Assembly (NCBI GenBank): GCA_022566355.1
Contig: JADFJB010000010.1
Location: 1 to 60,217 of the forward strand
Direction: 5' to 3'
DNA: 60,217 bases
Origin: a candidate division KSB1 bacterium
GTDB lineage: Bacteria; Zhuqueibacterota; JdFR-76; DREG01
Of the stretch, positions 9,091-18,271 are shown one piece after another (the first letter of the stretch is position 1; each line of letters opens with the position of its first letter). The notes below the pieces were generated by a model, which was not told where the DNA came from, did not search any database, and saw only the letters and a program-made list of their open reading frames with translations. The position numbers were made by a program, and so were the translations under genes.

Positions 9091-10464
9091 ATGTTTAAAC
9101 GAATGATTTATTTCTATACGATATCAATTATTTTGGGTGTTGGTGTGTTAATCACAACTGCAAATCTAGGAGCAAAACAAAGCAAAACTGAAAATAAAAT
9201 TGCTTTTGTCAACGTCAATGTGATCCCGATGGATGCAGAGCGCGTCCTAAATAATCAAACTGTAGTCGTTCATTTTGATCGTATTATCGAGTTAGGTCCA
9301 AGTCATTCGGTTAAAGTTCCGGATAATGCTTTGCAAATTGACGGAAGTGGAAAATTCCTATTGCCGGGTCTGGCTGAAATGCATGGTCATTTACCAGGAA
9401 TTAGAGCCTCTGATGAAGATATCGAAAAAGTTCTTTTTCTTTATGCCGCAAATGGGGTAACTACTGTGAGAGGGATGTTGGGGCAACCCAATCAATTAGA
9501 GCTAAAAACCAAAACCAATAGTGGGAAGTTATTTGCACCTACTCTTTATTTAGCCGGTCCAAGCTTTAATAATCGCACTGTAGAATCTTCGGAACAGGGT
9601 GCACAACGGGTTCGAGATCAAAAGGCCGAAGGTTGGGATTTACTCAAAATTCATCCGGGTCTAACCCTCGATCAGTACGACGCAATTGCCACTACTGCCG
9701 CTGAAGTCGGCATTCGTTTTGGCGGTCATGTTCCAGCGGATGTTGGTTTGCTGCATGCGATACAAATGGGACAGGAAACCTTCGACCACCTGGATGGTTT
9801 TATCCAATTTCTTGACGCGTTTGACAAACCAATCGAAAATGCGCGTTTACAACATATCGTTCAACTTACAAAAAGTGCAAATGCCTGGGTGGTTCCTACG
9901 CTTGTGCTCTGGCGGATAGGCATCATCGGTTTAGAAGATGCAGAAGATTTGAGCAAACTTGCAGAATTGAAATATTGGCCACAGGAATCTCGACCTGGAG
10001 TGGAAGGCGTAAAAAGCTGGGGCACTCGCCAGGGTCGTGCGGCCGAACGCAGAAAGGAAAATCCTTCCCGTGCAGAACAATGGGATAAAAATCGCAGGAC
10101 ACTTTTGAAGGCGTTAAATGATGGCGGCGTTGGTATTTTGATGGGCACCGATTCACCGCAAATTTTTAGTGTGCCAGGATTTTCACTGCATAATGAAATG
10201 GCGGCGATGTCTGAATCTGGATTAACACCTTATGAGATTTTGAAATCCGGCACCAAAAATGTAGGCGATTATTTCCAGCGTTATGATTCGTTCGGAACCA
10301 TAGCTGTTGGCAAGCGAGCAGATTTAATACTTGTTAATGAAAATCCATTAGACAATATTGCCAATGTCAAAAAACGGGTTGGTGTTATGATTCGTGGACG
10401 ATGGATGTCGGAAGTCGATATTCAAAAGAGATTACAAGCAATTGCTTCATCCTGGGGTAACTAA
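9091..10464 (+). CDS. Exported metal-dependent amidohydrolase (imidazolonepropionase-like)
   Basis: About 457 residues. GGAG at 9079-9082 is 8 nt from the ATG at 9091, which is therefore preferred to the GTG at 9082. A signal peptide or anchor is followed by the amidohydrolase barrel. The metal-ligand set is complete: HGH in AEMHGHLPG, Lys in LLKIHPG, His in GGHVPAD, His in TFDHLDG and Asp in MGTDSPQ. The C-terminal composite-domain strand reads GKRADLILVNENPL. The family hydrolyses cyclic amides, dipeptides or related C-N bonds. The substrate here is unknown. The exported form in FCB genomes often sits beside peptidases, as here (M28 peptidase two genes on). A HIT-protein gene follows after 14 nt. 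Confidence 0.85.
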   Translation: MFKRMIYFYTISIILGVGVLITTANLGAKQSKTENKIAFVNVNVIPMDAERVLNNQTVVVHFDRIIELGPSHSVKVPDNALQIDGSGKFLLPGLAEMHGHLPGIRASDEDIEKVLFLYAANGVTTVRGMLGQPNQLELKTKTNSGKLFAPTLYLAGPSFNNRTVESSEQGAQRVRDQKAEGWDLLKIHPGLTLDQYDAIATTAAEVGIRFGGHVPADVGLLHAIQMGQETFDHLDGFIQFLDAFDKPIENARLQHIVQLTKSANAWVVPTLVLWRIGIIGLEDAEDLSKLAELKYWPQESRPGVEGVKSWGTRQGRAAERRKENPSRAEQWDKNRRTLLKALNDGGVGILMGTDSPQIFSVPGFSLHNEMAAMSESGLTPYEILKSGTKNVGDYFQRYDSFGTIAVGKRADLILVNENPLDNIANVKKRVGVMIRGRWMSEVDIQKRLQAIASSWGN

Positions 10465-10478
10465 ATACCGATCTTTCT

Positions 10479-10907
10479 ATGTCTCAGTGTACATTTTGTG
10501 ATATCGTAAAAGGTGAAATCAATGCAGCCTTCGTCTACGAAGACGATACATCCGTAGCATTTCTAGACCACAGGCCGTTATTTCCAGGACACATTCTGCT
10601 AGCACCGAGGTCTCATTACGTTACTTTGCCAGACTTACCAACCGCTCTTGTACCTGAGTTTTTCGTGGCTGCCCAGCTTCTTTCCAGGGCGGTTCAATTA
10701 GCGATGAAATCACAGGGAACATTTGTAGCGATGAACAATACTGTTAGCCAGAGCGTTCCTCATCTTCATGTTCATATTGTACCAAGAACCAAAGGCGATG
10801 GTCTGAAAGGATTCTTCTGGCCTCGAACTACATACAAAGAAGTCGACCATATTATACAAGTACAGGAATCCATTCGGGCTGAAGTTAGGAACTTGATAAA
10901 GGAATAA
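10479..10907 (+). CDS. HIT-family nucleotide hydrolase/transferase
   Basis: A 142-residue cytosolic protein. The N-terminal CTFCDIVKGEI zinc-type start and the HIT active-site triad HLHVHIVPR (about residues 95-103) are intact. The HINT/Fhit-like branch hydrolyses adenylated or diadenosine nucleotides. An insertion before the end (GDGLKGFFWPRTTY) is seen in the HIT proteins annotated as histidine-triad nucleotide-binding in FCB bacteria. It follows the amidohydrolase by 14 nt, so it is probably cotranscribed, though no clear ribosome site is visible. Confidence 0.85.
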   Translation: MSQCTFCDIVKGEINAAFVYEDDTSVAFLDHRPLFPGHILLAPRSHYVTLPDLPTALVPEFFVAAQLLSRAVQLAMKSQGTFVAMNNTVSQSVPHLHVHIVPRTKGDGLKGFFWPRTTYKEVDHIIQVQESIRAEVRNLIKE

Positions 10908-10944
10908 GAAAAAAGTAATTCTAATTATTTATCCGGAGGTCATC

Positions 10945-13203
10945 ATGGACTTAAGAAAAATGATTTTGCTATTTGTTACGATGATTTTTTTTACTTCACC
11001 TACTTTGTCACAATCCGACAAACCATTGTTAGGATTTACGGCAGATCAATCCAAAGCTCAACGCCAACTCGAAGCTAAATTCGATGCCAATTTAAAAAGT
11101 GACAATCTACGCAATTGGATGAAGCAATTATCAGCCCACCCTCATCATGTAGGTTCTCCACACGGTAAACGTAATGCTGAAATGATTGCATCGTTGTTTG
11201 AATCCTGGGGTTATGAAACAGAGATTGAAGTTTTCCATGTCCTCTTCCCTACCCCAAAACTCCGACTTTTAGAAATGATAGAACCCACCCATTATAAAGC
11301 TGCTTTGTTCGAACCCGAACTGAAAGAAGATGCTACATCCGGACAGGTTGATGAGCAATTGCCGAGCTATAATGCTTATTCTCCGGACGGTGATATTACC
11401 GGAGAATTGGTTTATGTCAATTATGGCATTACTGCAGATTATGAGGAATTGGAACGGTTCGGCATCGACGTGAAAGGCAAAATTGTGATTGCCCGCTATG
11501 GCGGTTCCTGGCGTGGGATTAAACCCAAAGTGGCCGCTGAAAAAGGCGCTATCGGTTGCATTTTGTATTCGGATCCGATAAATGATGGTTATTACCAGGG
11601 CGATGTTTATCCGAAAGGCTCCTTCAAAAATGAACATGGAGTCCAGCGAGGTTCTGTGGAAGATATGCCCCTTTACCCGGGGGACCCCTTAACTCCCGGT
11701 ATTGGCGCCACAAAAAACGCCAAACGCCTGGAACGAAAAAACGCACCTAACCTGGTTAAAATACCGGTTCTTCCCATTTCCTACAGTGATGCTTTACCGC
11801 TTTTGAAAGCTATGGAGGGACCTGTAGCTCCATCAAATTGGCGTGGAGCGCTGCCTATTACTTACCACATTGGTCCAGGACCGGCAAAAGTGCACCTTAA
11901 GCTCGAATTCAATTGGAATATCGAACCTGCTTATGATGTCATTGCCAGGATCATGGGTAGTGAGCTTCCGGATGAGTGGATCATTCGCGGCAATCACCAC
12001 GATGCCTGGGTCAATGGCGCCGATGATCCAACCAGCGGTATGGTTGCCATGCTGGAAGAAGCCAGGGGAGTAGCAAGTCTCGTTAAGTCCGGCTGGAAAC
12101 CAAAACGAACCATCATCTATTGCGCCTGGGATGCGGAAGAACCTGGCTTGTTGGGTTCAACCGAATGGGTGGAACATCATGCTAGTGAACTCAAGGAAAA
12201 AGCGGTTGTCTATATTAACACAGATTCCTATGGACGCGGATTTCTTTTTATGAGTGGTTCCCATACTCTGGAGAAATTTATTAACCAGGTCGCTCGTGAT
12301 GTGGAGGATCCACAAAAAGGCATCAGCGTATTGAAACGCGCTCGTGCACTAAGAATTATGAGGGGTAGTGCAGAATCACGTCGTGAAGCAAAAAATAGAG
12401 CCGACTTGCGTATCGGCGCATTGGGTTCTGGCTCTGACTATACACCTTTCCTGCAGCATTTAGGGATCGCGTCATTGAATCTCGGTTATGGCGGTGAAAA
12501 CCGTGGTGGTGAATATCATTCCATCTACGATTCTTTCGACCACTACATCCGTTTTGGCGACCCAAAATTCGAATATGGAATCGCCCTTGCCAAAACAGCC
12601 GGCCGCGCTGTTCTCCGCCTGGCAAACGCAGATATTCTGCCGTTTGATTTTCAGAATTTTACAGATACCATTTCAAATTATATCAAAGAAGTGAGCGAGC
12701 TTGCTGATAAACTACGTGACGATACCGAGCGCGAAAATTCAATGATCACCGATGGCATTTACAAAGCTGTTTATGATCCCACAAAACAATATGTCATGCC
12801 GGATAAAAAGGACGCCGTCCCCTATTTTAATTTTGCACCCCTGCAAAATGCTCTTTCTAATCTAAAAACAAAGGCTGACAACTTCGAGCAAGTTTTAAAG
12901 GATATGATGGATTCAGGGAATTCTTTGAGCTTAAATCAGCAAAAAGAATTAGGAAAAATCCTTTATCAAACTGAACGAACTCTTACAAGAAAAGAAGGAT
13001 TGCCGCGAAGATCCTGGTTTAAGCACCACATCTATGCACCGGGTTTTTATACCGGCTATGGCGTTAAAACCTTACCTGGAGTTCGTGAAGCCATTGAGCA
13101 AAGGAACTGGCAAGAGGTTGAAGAACAGATCCCTATTGTTGCTGAGGTTTTAACTAATTTTGCAGAGCAGATTGTAGCTGCAACAGAGATAATGAAGAAA
13201 TAA
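10945..13203 (+). CDS. Exported M28 zinc peptidase with PA domain (glutamate carboxypeptidase II-like)
   Basis: 752 residues with a signal peptide (about 1-22) and a strong GGAGG site before the ATG. A protease-associated (PA) domain occupies about residues 140-290 (VNYGITADYEELERFG, GKIVIARYGG). The M28 catalytic domain follows with the di-zinc ligands in order: H in NHHDAW (350-354), D in ADDPTSG (about 362), E-E in DAEEPG (398-399), D in NTDSYG (427) and H in EYHSIYDSFD (525). A helical TfR-dimer-like C-terminal domain completes the glutamate carboxypeptidase II/transferrin-receptor architecture. It probably trims peptides in the periplasm or at the surface. Confidence 0.9.
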   Translation: MDLRKMILLFVTMIFFTSPTLSQSDKPLLGFTADQSKAQRQLEAKFDANLKSDNLRNWMKQLSAHPHHVGSPHGKRNAEMIASLFESWGYETEIEVFHVLFPTPKLRLLEMIEPTHYKAALFEPELKEDATSGQVDEQLPSYNAYSPDGDITGELVYVNYGITADYEELERFGIDVKGKIVIARYGGSWRGIKPKVAAEKGAIGCILYSDPINDGYYQGDVYPKGSFKNEHGVQRGSVEDMPLYPGDPLTPGIGATKNAKRLERKNAPNLVKIPVLPISYSDALPLLKAMEGPVAPSNWRGALPITYHIGPGPAKVHLKLEFNWNIEPAYDVIARIMGSELPDEWIIRGNHHDAWVNGADDPTSGMVAMLEEARGVASLVKSGWKPKRTIIYCAWDAEEPGLLGSTEWVEHHASELKEKAVVYINTDSYGRGFLFMSGSHTLEKFINQVARDVEDPQKGISVLKRARALRIMRGSAESRREAKNRADLRIGALGSGSDYTPFLQHLGIASLNLGYGGENRGGEYHSIYDSFDHYIRFGDPKFEYGIALAKTAGRAVLRLANADILPFDFQNFTDTISNYIKEVSELADKLRDDTERENSMITDGIYKAVYDPTKQYVMPDKKDAVPYFNFAPLQNALSNLKTKADNFEQVLKDMMDSGNSLSLNQQKELGKILYQTERTLTRKEGLPRRSWFKHHIYAPGFYTGYGVKTLPGVREAIEQRNWQEVEEQIPIVAEVLTNFAEQIVAATEIMKK

Positions 13204-13209
13204 AACTAA

Positions 13210-13244
13210 TACCGATGCCTTCGCTCCTTACGATGGCATCGGTA
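13210..13244. terminator. Hairpin between convergent genes
   Basis: TACCGATGCC (13210-13219) pairs with GGCATCGGTA (13235-13244) over a 15-nt loop. It lies right after the M28 peptidase stop and before the stop of the convergent exported-protein gene. There is no long U-tract, so its efficiency as an intrinsic terminator is uncertain. Confidence 0.55.
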
Positions 13245-13255
13245 ATAAATTACAT

Positions 13256-14224
13256 TTACGGCATCATCAAATTCATGAATGGCACTTTTTTATAATCGCT
13301 AAATCCGACAAATACCTCCTTATTAATATTTTTCCGGATCACTGATGCCATATCTTCAATTTTCAAATTCGTGTTCCCATACATATTGAAACGAAGGGTT
13401 TTCTTAACAACCGGGATTGAATCCGGAAATTCATCGCTTAAATCATCGTCATCTTTTTTAGAACCCATACTAAACATTTGATCGAAACCATCAGCAATTT
13501 CATGATATAATTTCGTAAGCTCCGGCAGGGATTTAGTATTCCAGAGAGAGATGGTTTTATCTCCTTCGGTAATCCAGTACTCAACGGATGCGAACCCATT
13601 GATTTTCGCTTTATTTCCGGTCTCTTTGATTTTTCTATCTGATTTTTTAGCGCCCATCATTCCCGCACCTGGCAAAGTAAAACCACTTTCTTGCGCTTTC
13701 TTGTAGGCTTCCATGGCTGCTTTTCGTTTATCCGCAGGCAGGTTTTTAAATATTTCTTCCATATTTATATTTGGCATTCCAGCCGGCGATTTCATTCCAC
13801 CCATCATTTTATTGCGCATTTCCTCCATCTTCTTTTTGTTGGTTGTGGCTTTTTGTTTGCGATCGTGCCTGGAAAATGTGACGTCGCCGGTTTTCCGGTT
13901 AAACACGATACTCATATTTTGCCCTTCTGAGTTTATATCCATCCTGGCATAATCACCCTGAACTCGTAACGTGGTTTTATCCAATCCCGTGGAAAATTTA
14001 TTCTCTTTCGCATAAGTGAGTAATTCTTTCAAACTCGTCCCTAAAAACAGCTTTTTCAACTTCTCCGGTTCTTGGACATTTTTATCGGATGCATATGCCA
14101 TCAGGAAGTCTCGATCAAATTCATGCTGATTGATCTGGATTTCCCAACCTTCTTGTGCAAATAGGTTGGATGATAAAACGAATAAGAAAATGAGAAATAA
14201 GTATAATTTTTTGCTGTTTTTCAT
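13256..14224 (-). CDS. Exported protein of unknown function (DUF4412-like)
   Basis: 322 residues with a clear signal peptide ending ...SSNLFAQ and a GGGAG ribosome site. The body carries a strand pattern in which a residue set like LRVQGDYARMDI is followed by SIVFNRKTGDVTFSRHDRKQ. This resembles DUF4412-type periplasmic proteins, which read as 'do these conditions hold for the stored value' lipoprotein-like sheets. A Met/Lys-rich middle (KKKMEEMRNKMMGG...) links to a second sheet (KINGFASVEYWITEGDKTISLW). The repeated pattern suggests two halves. Function is unknown. It converges with the M28 peptidase gene. Confidence 0.6.
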   Translation of the reverse strand: MKNSKKLYLFLIFLFVLSSNLFAQEGWEIQINQHEFDRDFLMAYASDKNVQEPEKLKKLFLGTSLKELLTYAKENKFSTGLDKTTLRVQGDYARMDINSEGQNMSIVFNRKTGDVTFSRHDRKQKATTNKKKMEEMRNKMMGGMKSPAGMPNINMEEIFKNLPADKRKAAMEAYKKAQESGFTLPGAGMMGAKKSDRKIKETGNKAKINGFASVEYWITEGDKTISLWNTKSLPELTKLYHEIADGFDQMFSMGSKKDDDDLSDEFPDSIPVVKKTLRFNMYGNTNLKIEDMASVIRKNINKEVFVGFSDYKKVPFMNLMMP

Positions 14225-14362
14225 GATGGTCTCCCGTTTTGGATTATTGGAAATGAATTGTAAATTGTATATGTGAAAATCGCTTGAATGTATAATTATT
14301 TTAGAATGATTGACAACTTATTCTTTGAATTTTTTTTAATCTTAGCAAATTTTTTCGTTTGG

Positions 14363-15607
14363 CTAATATAACATTCGAGTTCGAATAGTGCCGTCGATTT
14401 CGGTTATCTCTTGCCTTAATAATTTTAGGTGACGCTTTGAAACCATAGGGTCTATGTCAAGAACGACATAGCCAATCGAATTATTTGTTTCCAAATATTG
14501 CGCATGGATATTGATGCCCTTCTCCGCTACCTTCTCATTAATCTCTTTCAAGATTCCCGGTTTGTTTTCATGAATATGTAAGATTCGATGGGCGTTTTCA
14601 TTGGGCGGTAACTTGACGCCCGGAAAATTAACAGCCCCTTCTGTGGCGCCCCGGTCGCTGAATAAAACAAGCTTATTCGCTACCTCTATTCCTATATTCT
14701 TCTGGGCTTCCATGGTTGATCCACCAATATGGGGAGTTAAAATCACATTATGCAAACCAATTAACGGACTCTCAAATTTTTCCGTTTGTGAGCCAGGTTC
14801 TTTTGGAAAAACATCAATGGCGGCGCCTTGAAGTTGCTTCTTTTTTAGACTTTCAGCCAATGAATCCAAATCAACAATACTGCCCCTGCTTGCATTAATC
14901 AGGCAAGCACTTCTTTTCATTTTTTTGATTCGATCCCGATTCATCAAATTCCGGCTGGTATCATTTTCAGAGACATGGATGGTAACGATATCCGAAGTGG
15001 ATAACAACTGGTCAATTGAATCTACCTGTTTTGCATTACCGAGTGGGAGTTTGATTTGAATATCATAATAGAATACTTGCATTCCCATGGATTCGGCCAG
15101 TACAGAAACCTGCGAGCCTATATGACCATAGCCAATGATTCCCATGGTCTTGCCGCGAACCTCGGAACTTTGTTTCATGGTTTTTTGCCATTCGTGATTA
15201 TGGGCAGCAAAACTTTTGGGAAAGATTTCGCGCAAAAGCATAATTGTTAATCCAATCACTAATTCTGCAACTGAGCGAGTATTAGAATGCGGCGCATTGA
15301 AAACCGGAATACCTTTACGCGCGGCGTCTTCCAAATCAACTTGGTCCGTCCCAATACAAAAACAGCCGATTGCAATTAATTTGGGCAATTGCTGCAAAAT
15401 CTTTGTTGATATTTGCGTCCGGGAACGAATCCCAAGGATATGGGTATCTTTGTATTTTTCTACCCATTCATCTGGCTCCGGTGAATGGGTAAACCTCTCT
15501 ATTTTATAATAATTATAATTTTCGAAAGTGGTTACTGCCGAAGGATGGATCCCCTCCAGAAGAGTTATTTTGATCTTCTCTTTACTCAATGATAAAGTGT
15601 TTTTCAT
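14363..15607 (-). CDS. serA: D-3-phosphoglycerate dehydrogenase
   Basis: First step of serine biosynthesis: oxidation of 3-phosphoglycerate with NAD. The ATG at 15607 is preferred to the GTG at 15613 because it gives a 4-nt ATGA overlap with the upstream serB-like gene. 414 residues, like the E. coli-type enzyme (about 410). The order is a substrate domain, then the NAD-binding domain with GIIGYGHIGSQVS (about 155-167), the catalytic Arg in NASRGSIVD, Glu in the following helix, and His in LTPHIGGSTMEAQ. A C-terminal ACT domain (about 340-414, LHIHENKPGILKEINE) would give serine feedback control. The window has no serC. Confidence 0.92.
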   Translation of the reverse strand: MKNTLSLSKEKIKITLLEGIHPSAVTTFENYNYYKIERFTHSPEPDEWVEKYKDTHILGIRSRTQISTKILQQLPKLIAIGCFCIGTDQVDLEDAARKGIPVFNAPHSNTRSVAELVIGLTIMLLREIFPKSFAAHNHEWQKTMKQSSEVRGKTMGIIGYGHIGSQVSVLAESMGMQVFYYDIQIKLPLGNAKQVDSIDQLLSTSDIVTIHVSENDTSRNLMNRDRIKKMKRSACLINASRGSIVDLDSLAESLKKKQLQGAAIDVFPKEPGSQTEKFESPLIGLHNVILTPHIGGSTMEAQKNIGIEVANKLVLFSDRGATEGAVNFPGVKLPPNENAHRILHIHENKPGILKEINEKVAEKGINIHAQYLETNNSIGYVVLDIDPMVSKRHLKLLRQEITEIDGTIRTRMLY

Positions 15608-16260
15608 GCCCACTGCTCCAAAAGTTTCACCAATTCTTTCACATTGCCGGCAACGTTGGCAGATCTAATCATTAATTCACTTCGCCGCACATGTTGAGTG
15701 AACAGAATAAAATGATCGACCAAACCATACTCAAATAGAGCTAAATCAGTACTTCCGTCTCCAATGGCTATTTTCGGTTTCGGCCAATTTTTTGAAACGG
15801 ATTTGATTCCCTCAACTTTTGACTGGCTAAATTTGTCATCATCATCTATCTCTTTAAAATTACCCTGTGAATCCCATATTAATTGAACCGCATGTATATT
15901 ATCAGGAGATATATTTAGCACCTCTGCTACTGGGAAAATTGCCTCTTTGAATCCGCCGCTTACAATATGAATATCAACATTCTTCTTGTGCAAATCTTGG
16001 ATTAATTCTTGCATTCCTACAGTAATATACTTCTCTGCTTGTCTGCCAAATCGTACGACATCCGATTTGGATAAAGAAATGTATTCCAATCGTCGTTGTA
16101 AAGATTCAATAAAACTAATCTGGCCATCCATGCCCATTTGGGTGATTTTGCTTATTTTTTCAATAGTCTTTGACTCATTACCTAACTTTGTTTTTATGAT
16201 CTCTTCAAGACTTTCGCATGAAATCAATGTGGAGTCAAAATCAAAAAATATAGTACACAT
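15604..16260 (-). CDS. serB: HAD-family phosphoserine phosphatase
   Basis: 218 residues. The HAD motifs are in order: motif I DFDSTLIS (about residues 6-13), motif II Ser in HIVSGGFKE, motif III Lys in FSQSKVEGI, and motif IV GDGSTDLAL. This is the short SerB type without an N-terminal ACT domain. It dephosphorylates phosphoserine to serine, the last step of the pathway whose first step is encoded by the translationally coupled downstream gene. The pairing strengthens the functional call. Confidence 0.88.
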   Translation of the reverse strand: MCTIFFDFDSTLISCESLEEIIKTKLGNESKTIEKISKITQMGMDGQISFIESLQRRLEYISLSKSDVVRFGRQAEKYITVGMQELIQDLHKKNVDIHIVSGGFKEAIFPVAEVLNISPDNIHAVQLIWDSQGNFKEIDDDDKFSQSKVEGIKSVSKNWPKPKIAIGDGSTDLALFEYGLVDHFILFTQHVRRSELMIRSANVAGNVKELVKLLEQWA

Positions 16261-16337
16261 AGTTCAACCTAATCGATGAGTTTCAATTTTGAATGATAAA
16301 TTAGTTTCTTTTCCTCCCAAATACAAACAAGTTTGTC

Positions 16338-16365
16338 TTGACATTTTAATCAACATCTGTATGTT
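16338..16365 (+). promoter_or_regulatory. Candidate sigma70 promoter of the methyltransferase gene
   Basis: TTGACA (16338-16343) and TATGTT (16360-16365) are separated by 16 bp. This predicts a start near 16372 and a leader of about 20 nt before the ATG. Confidence 0.5.
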
Positions 16366-16392
16366 TAGATAAATAACTAAAAATCAGGATTT

Positions 16393-17067
16393 ATGGAAAT
16401 GAAAAGAACCCCTGAACCAGAATTAATGACAGACGACGTGCAAGCGCAAGCTTATGCCGAAGCCGACTTTGAAGACCCACACAGACGTTTTATCGAACAG
16501 TTCATAAAACAATTTGGCGCTGAAGATAACAAAGGTTATGTCCTGGATCTTGGCTGTGGACCTGGAGATATTTCGTTTCGATTTGCCAAAACATTCCCAA
16601 AGTGTATCGTGCACGGTGTTGACGGCTCAGAAGCTATGCTGCGTTACGGCCATGAAATATTATCAAAGAAATATGATATCCAGGAGCGTGTAAAGTTGAT
16701 CCATGGATTGCTCCCCGGTGCTACTCTTCCAAGAGATCAGTATGATATTATTATCAGCAACAGTATATTACATCATCTTAAAAATCCTCAAGATCTTTGG
16801 ACAACGATTAAATCTTATGCCGATAGGAGTACACCCATTTTCATCATGGATCTCATAAGACCTGCCAATGAACAAATTGCCAGGAACCTGGTAGAGAAAT
16901 ATGCAAGAGAAGAGTCCTGGATTCTTAAGTTAGATTATTTCAATTCATTTCTTGCAGCTTATGAAATTGATGAGATTAAGGACCAGTTAAAAGAAGCTAA
17001 TTTGGATTTTCTATCTGTTTATCAGGCAACCGATCGCCATGTTATAGTTTCTGGTTTGTATGGATAA
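16393..17067 (+). CDS. Class I SAM-dependent methyltransferase
   Basis: 224 residues with a Rossmann-like methyltransferase core. Motif I is VLDLGCGPGDISFRFA (about 51-66), the acidic end of strand 2 is VHGVDGSEAML, and the motif IV-like stretch is DIIISNSILHHL. The start is ATG 16393 or ATG 16399. AGGA lies 16387-16390 and slightly favours the second. The N-terminal signature RTPEPELM...YAEADFEDPH marks a conserved subgroup of unknown substrate. It is transcribed divergently from the ser genes. Confidence 0.8.
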   Translation: MEMKRTPEPELMTDDVQAQAYAEADFEDPHRRFIEQFIKQFGAEDNKGYVLDLGCGPGDISFRFAKTFPKCIVHGVDGSEAMLRYGHEILSKKYDIQERVKLIHGLLPGATLPRDQYDIIISNSILHHLKNPQDLWTTIKSYADRSTPIFIMDLIRPANEQIARNLVEKYAREESWILKLDYFNSFLAAYEIDEIKDQLKEANLDFLSVYQATDRHVIVSGLYG

Positions 17068-17130
17068 TTTCATGACGTTGCAAAAAAAATACTTTAACTA
17101 ATCTGGATGTTCATTTTTTGACAGGATAAA

Positions 17131-17173
17131 CAGGGTTATCAGTATAAAAATCCAGTATAATTTGTTAACCCTG
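17131..17173. repeat. Inverted repeat downstream of the methyltransferase
   Basis: CAGGGTTA (17131-17138) pairs with TAACCCTG (17166-17173). The loop is AT-rich. It could end transcription of the methyltransferase gene but has no U-tract directly after it. The rest of 17068-17300 shows no gene. Confidence 0.4.
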
Positions 17174-17301
17174 CCAAAAAAGAAAAAGCGTCTACCAAAA
17201 AGTTTATCCAAAAAGCAAAGCCGTATTTTCGAAATTAGCGCAGCGGTTTCCACAACCCCAACCAGTGTGGGAGACCGTTTCTTTTATCTCCAACACTGTC
17301 C

Positions 17302-17515
17302 AAGGCTATCCGAGAACCGGCTTTTTCACTTACTATATGCTACCCAATAAACTTGTGCCCACATGATTTTAGCAGGTAAGAACGCGGACACAAGTTTAAT
17401 CCGGAGTCCAGTCTGATGCTTGCTAAAATAGCAAGATTCCCGATAAACTTGTACCCGCATGTTTTTAGCGGGTAAACATTCGGGAATGACATTTTTTTTG
17501 TACTCAGACAGCTTG
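17302..17515. mobile_element. Miniature inverted-repeat element, copy 2 (about 214 bp)
   Basis: A diverged copy of the element at 4066-4249. It shares the left end (AAGGCTATCCGAGAAC against AGGCTGTCCGAGAAC), the ATGCT-CCCA-TAAACTTGTG arm with its CACAAGTTTA partner, the CCCGAT...ATTCGGG hairpin, the GACATTTTT run and the right end (CAGACAGC). It is longer because an extra AACTTGTACCCGC...GCGGGTAA hairpin lies inside the CCCGAT hairpin. Its terminal repeats are degenerate, so this copy looks older. Confidence 0.6.
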
Positions 17516-17587
17516 CTATTAAGATTAGGTTTGTGAATAATCCAGGTAAGTCAATAGATCTCTCTAAATGACAAATGTTCTAGATTT

Positions 17588-18271
17588 CTAGGTTGGATTC
17601 GCCCCAAACTCTATAAGTTTCTCTTTAATAGCTAACTTCAATATTTTAAAATTCTCACTTACATAAAACTTTCGTTGTTCACCCTCTAGTATTAACCCAA
17701 GTTTTGAAGTGGTATCCGTTTTTATAAATTTATGAATTTCCAAAAGCATCCCTTCTAGTAACTTTTTATCATTGGGTATAGGAATGCCTTTTTTCAGCAA
17801 AAATTCGATATCAAAAGCATCGCGAATTTCGTTGCGATCTATCAAAGCGGCAACTTTAGCCCGCATCATTTCAGGCAGTGAAGCTACCCTTAGCAGGATT
17901 TGCCGATTCGAATGAGCGCTATATGCAATCGCTTCCTCAGTATCTCTATTTTTTAATTCTCTCCTGATTTCGATCTTGAGATTCCTGGGATAATGGGAAG
18001 ATCGAACTTCAAAAAGCAGTGTACATTTCTTTAAATCGGCATCCTTTACCTGGTATATTTTCTGTAAGAAAATGTTCATCTCAGCGAATCGGCGATCAAA
18101 ATCTATATCCTTAATTGTCCAAAAATCCAAATCTACCGAATATCGGTTAAGCCCAAAACAAAGACGAAGCATGGTTCCGCCGGTAAATACGAAACCATTC
18201 AAAAGTTTCCGGTTCGTTAAATTTTCCAAAACCTCAAGCTCAAATTGTTCCTGCTTAATTAAATCCCGCAT
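17588..18271 (-). CDS. abiEii: AbiEii-type nucleotidyltransferase toxin
   Basis: 227 residues of the AbiEii/DUF1814 nucleotidyltransferase family, the toxin of type IV AbiE systems. The signature is FTGGTMLRLCFG (about 29-40), followed by the metal-binding RYSVDLDFW (about 43-51). A later conserved stretch is MRAKVAALIDRNEIRDAFDI. Related toxins modify tRNA acceptor ends or otherwise block growth, for example on phage infection. It overlaps the upstream antitoxin gene by 13 nt, the usual order for translational coupling. Confidence 0.88.
   Translation of the reverse strand: MRDLIKQEQFELEVLENLTNRKLLNGFVFTGGTMLRLCFGLNRYSVDLDFWTIKDIDFDRRFAEMNIFLQKIYQVKDADLKKCTLLFEVRSSHYPRNLKIEIRRELKNRDTEEAIAYSAHSNRQILLRVASLPEMMRAKVAALIDRNEIRDAFDIEFLLKKGIPIPNDKKLLEGMLLEIHKFIKTDTTSKLGLILEGEQRKFYVSENFKILKLAIKEKLIEFGANPT

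Noticed and set aside
17162-17350. 62-codon plus-strand frame before the abiE operon
   Set aside because: It extends into the repeat element, has no ribosome site and its translation is not protein-like.
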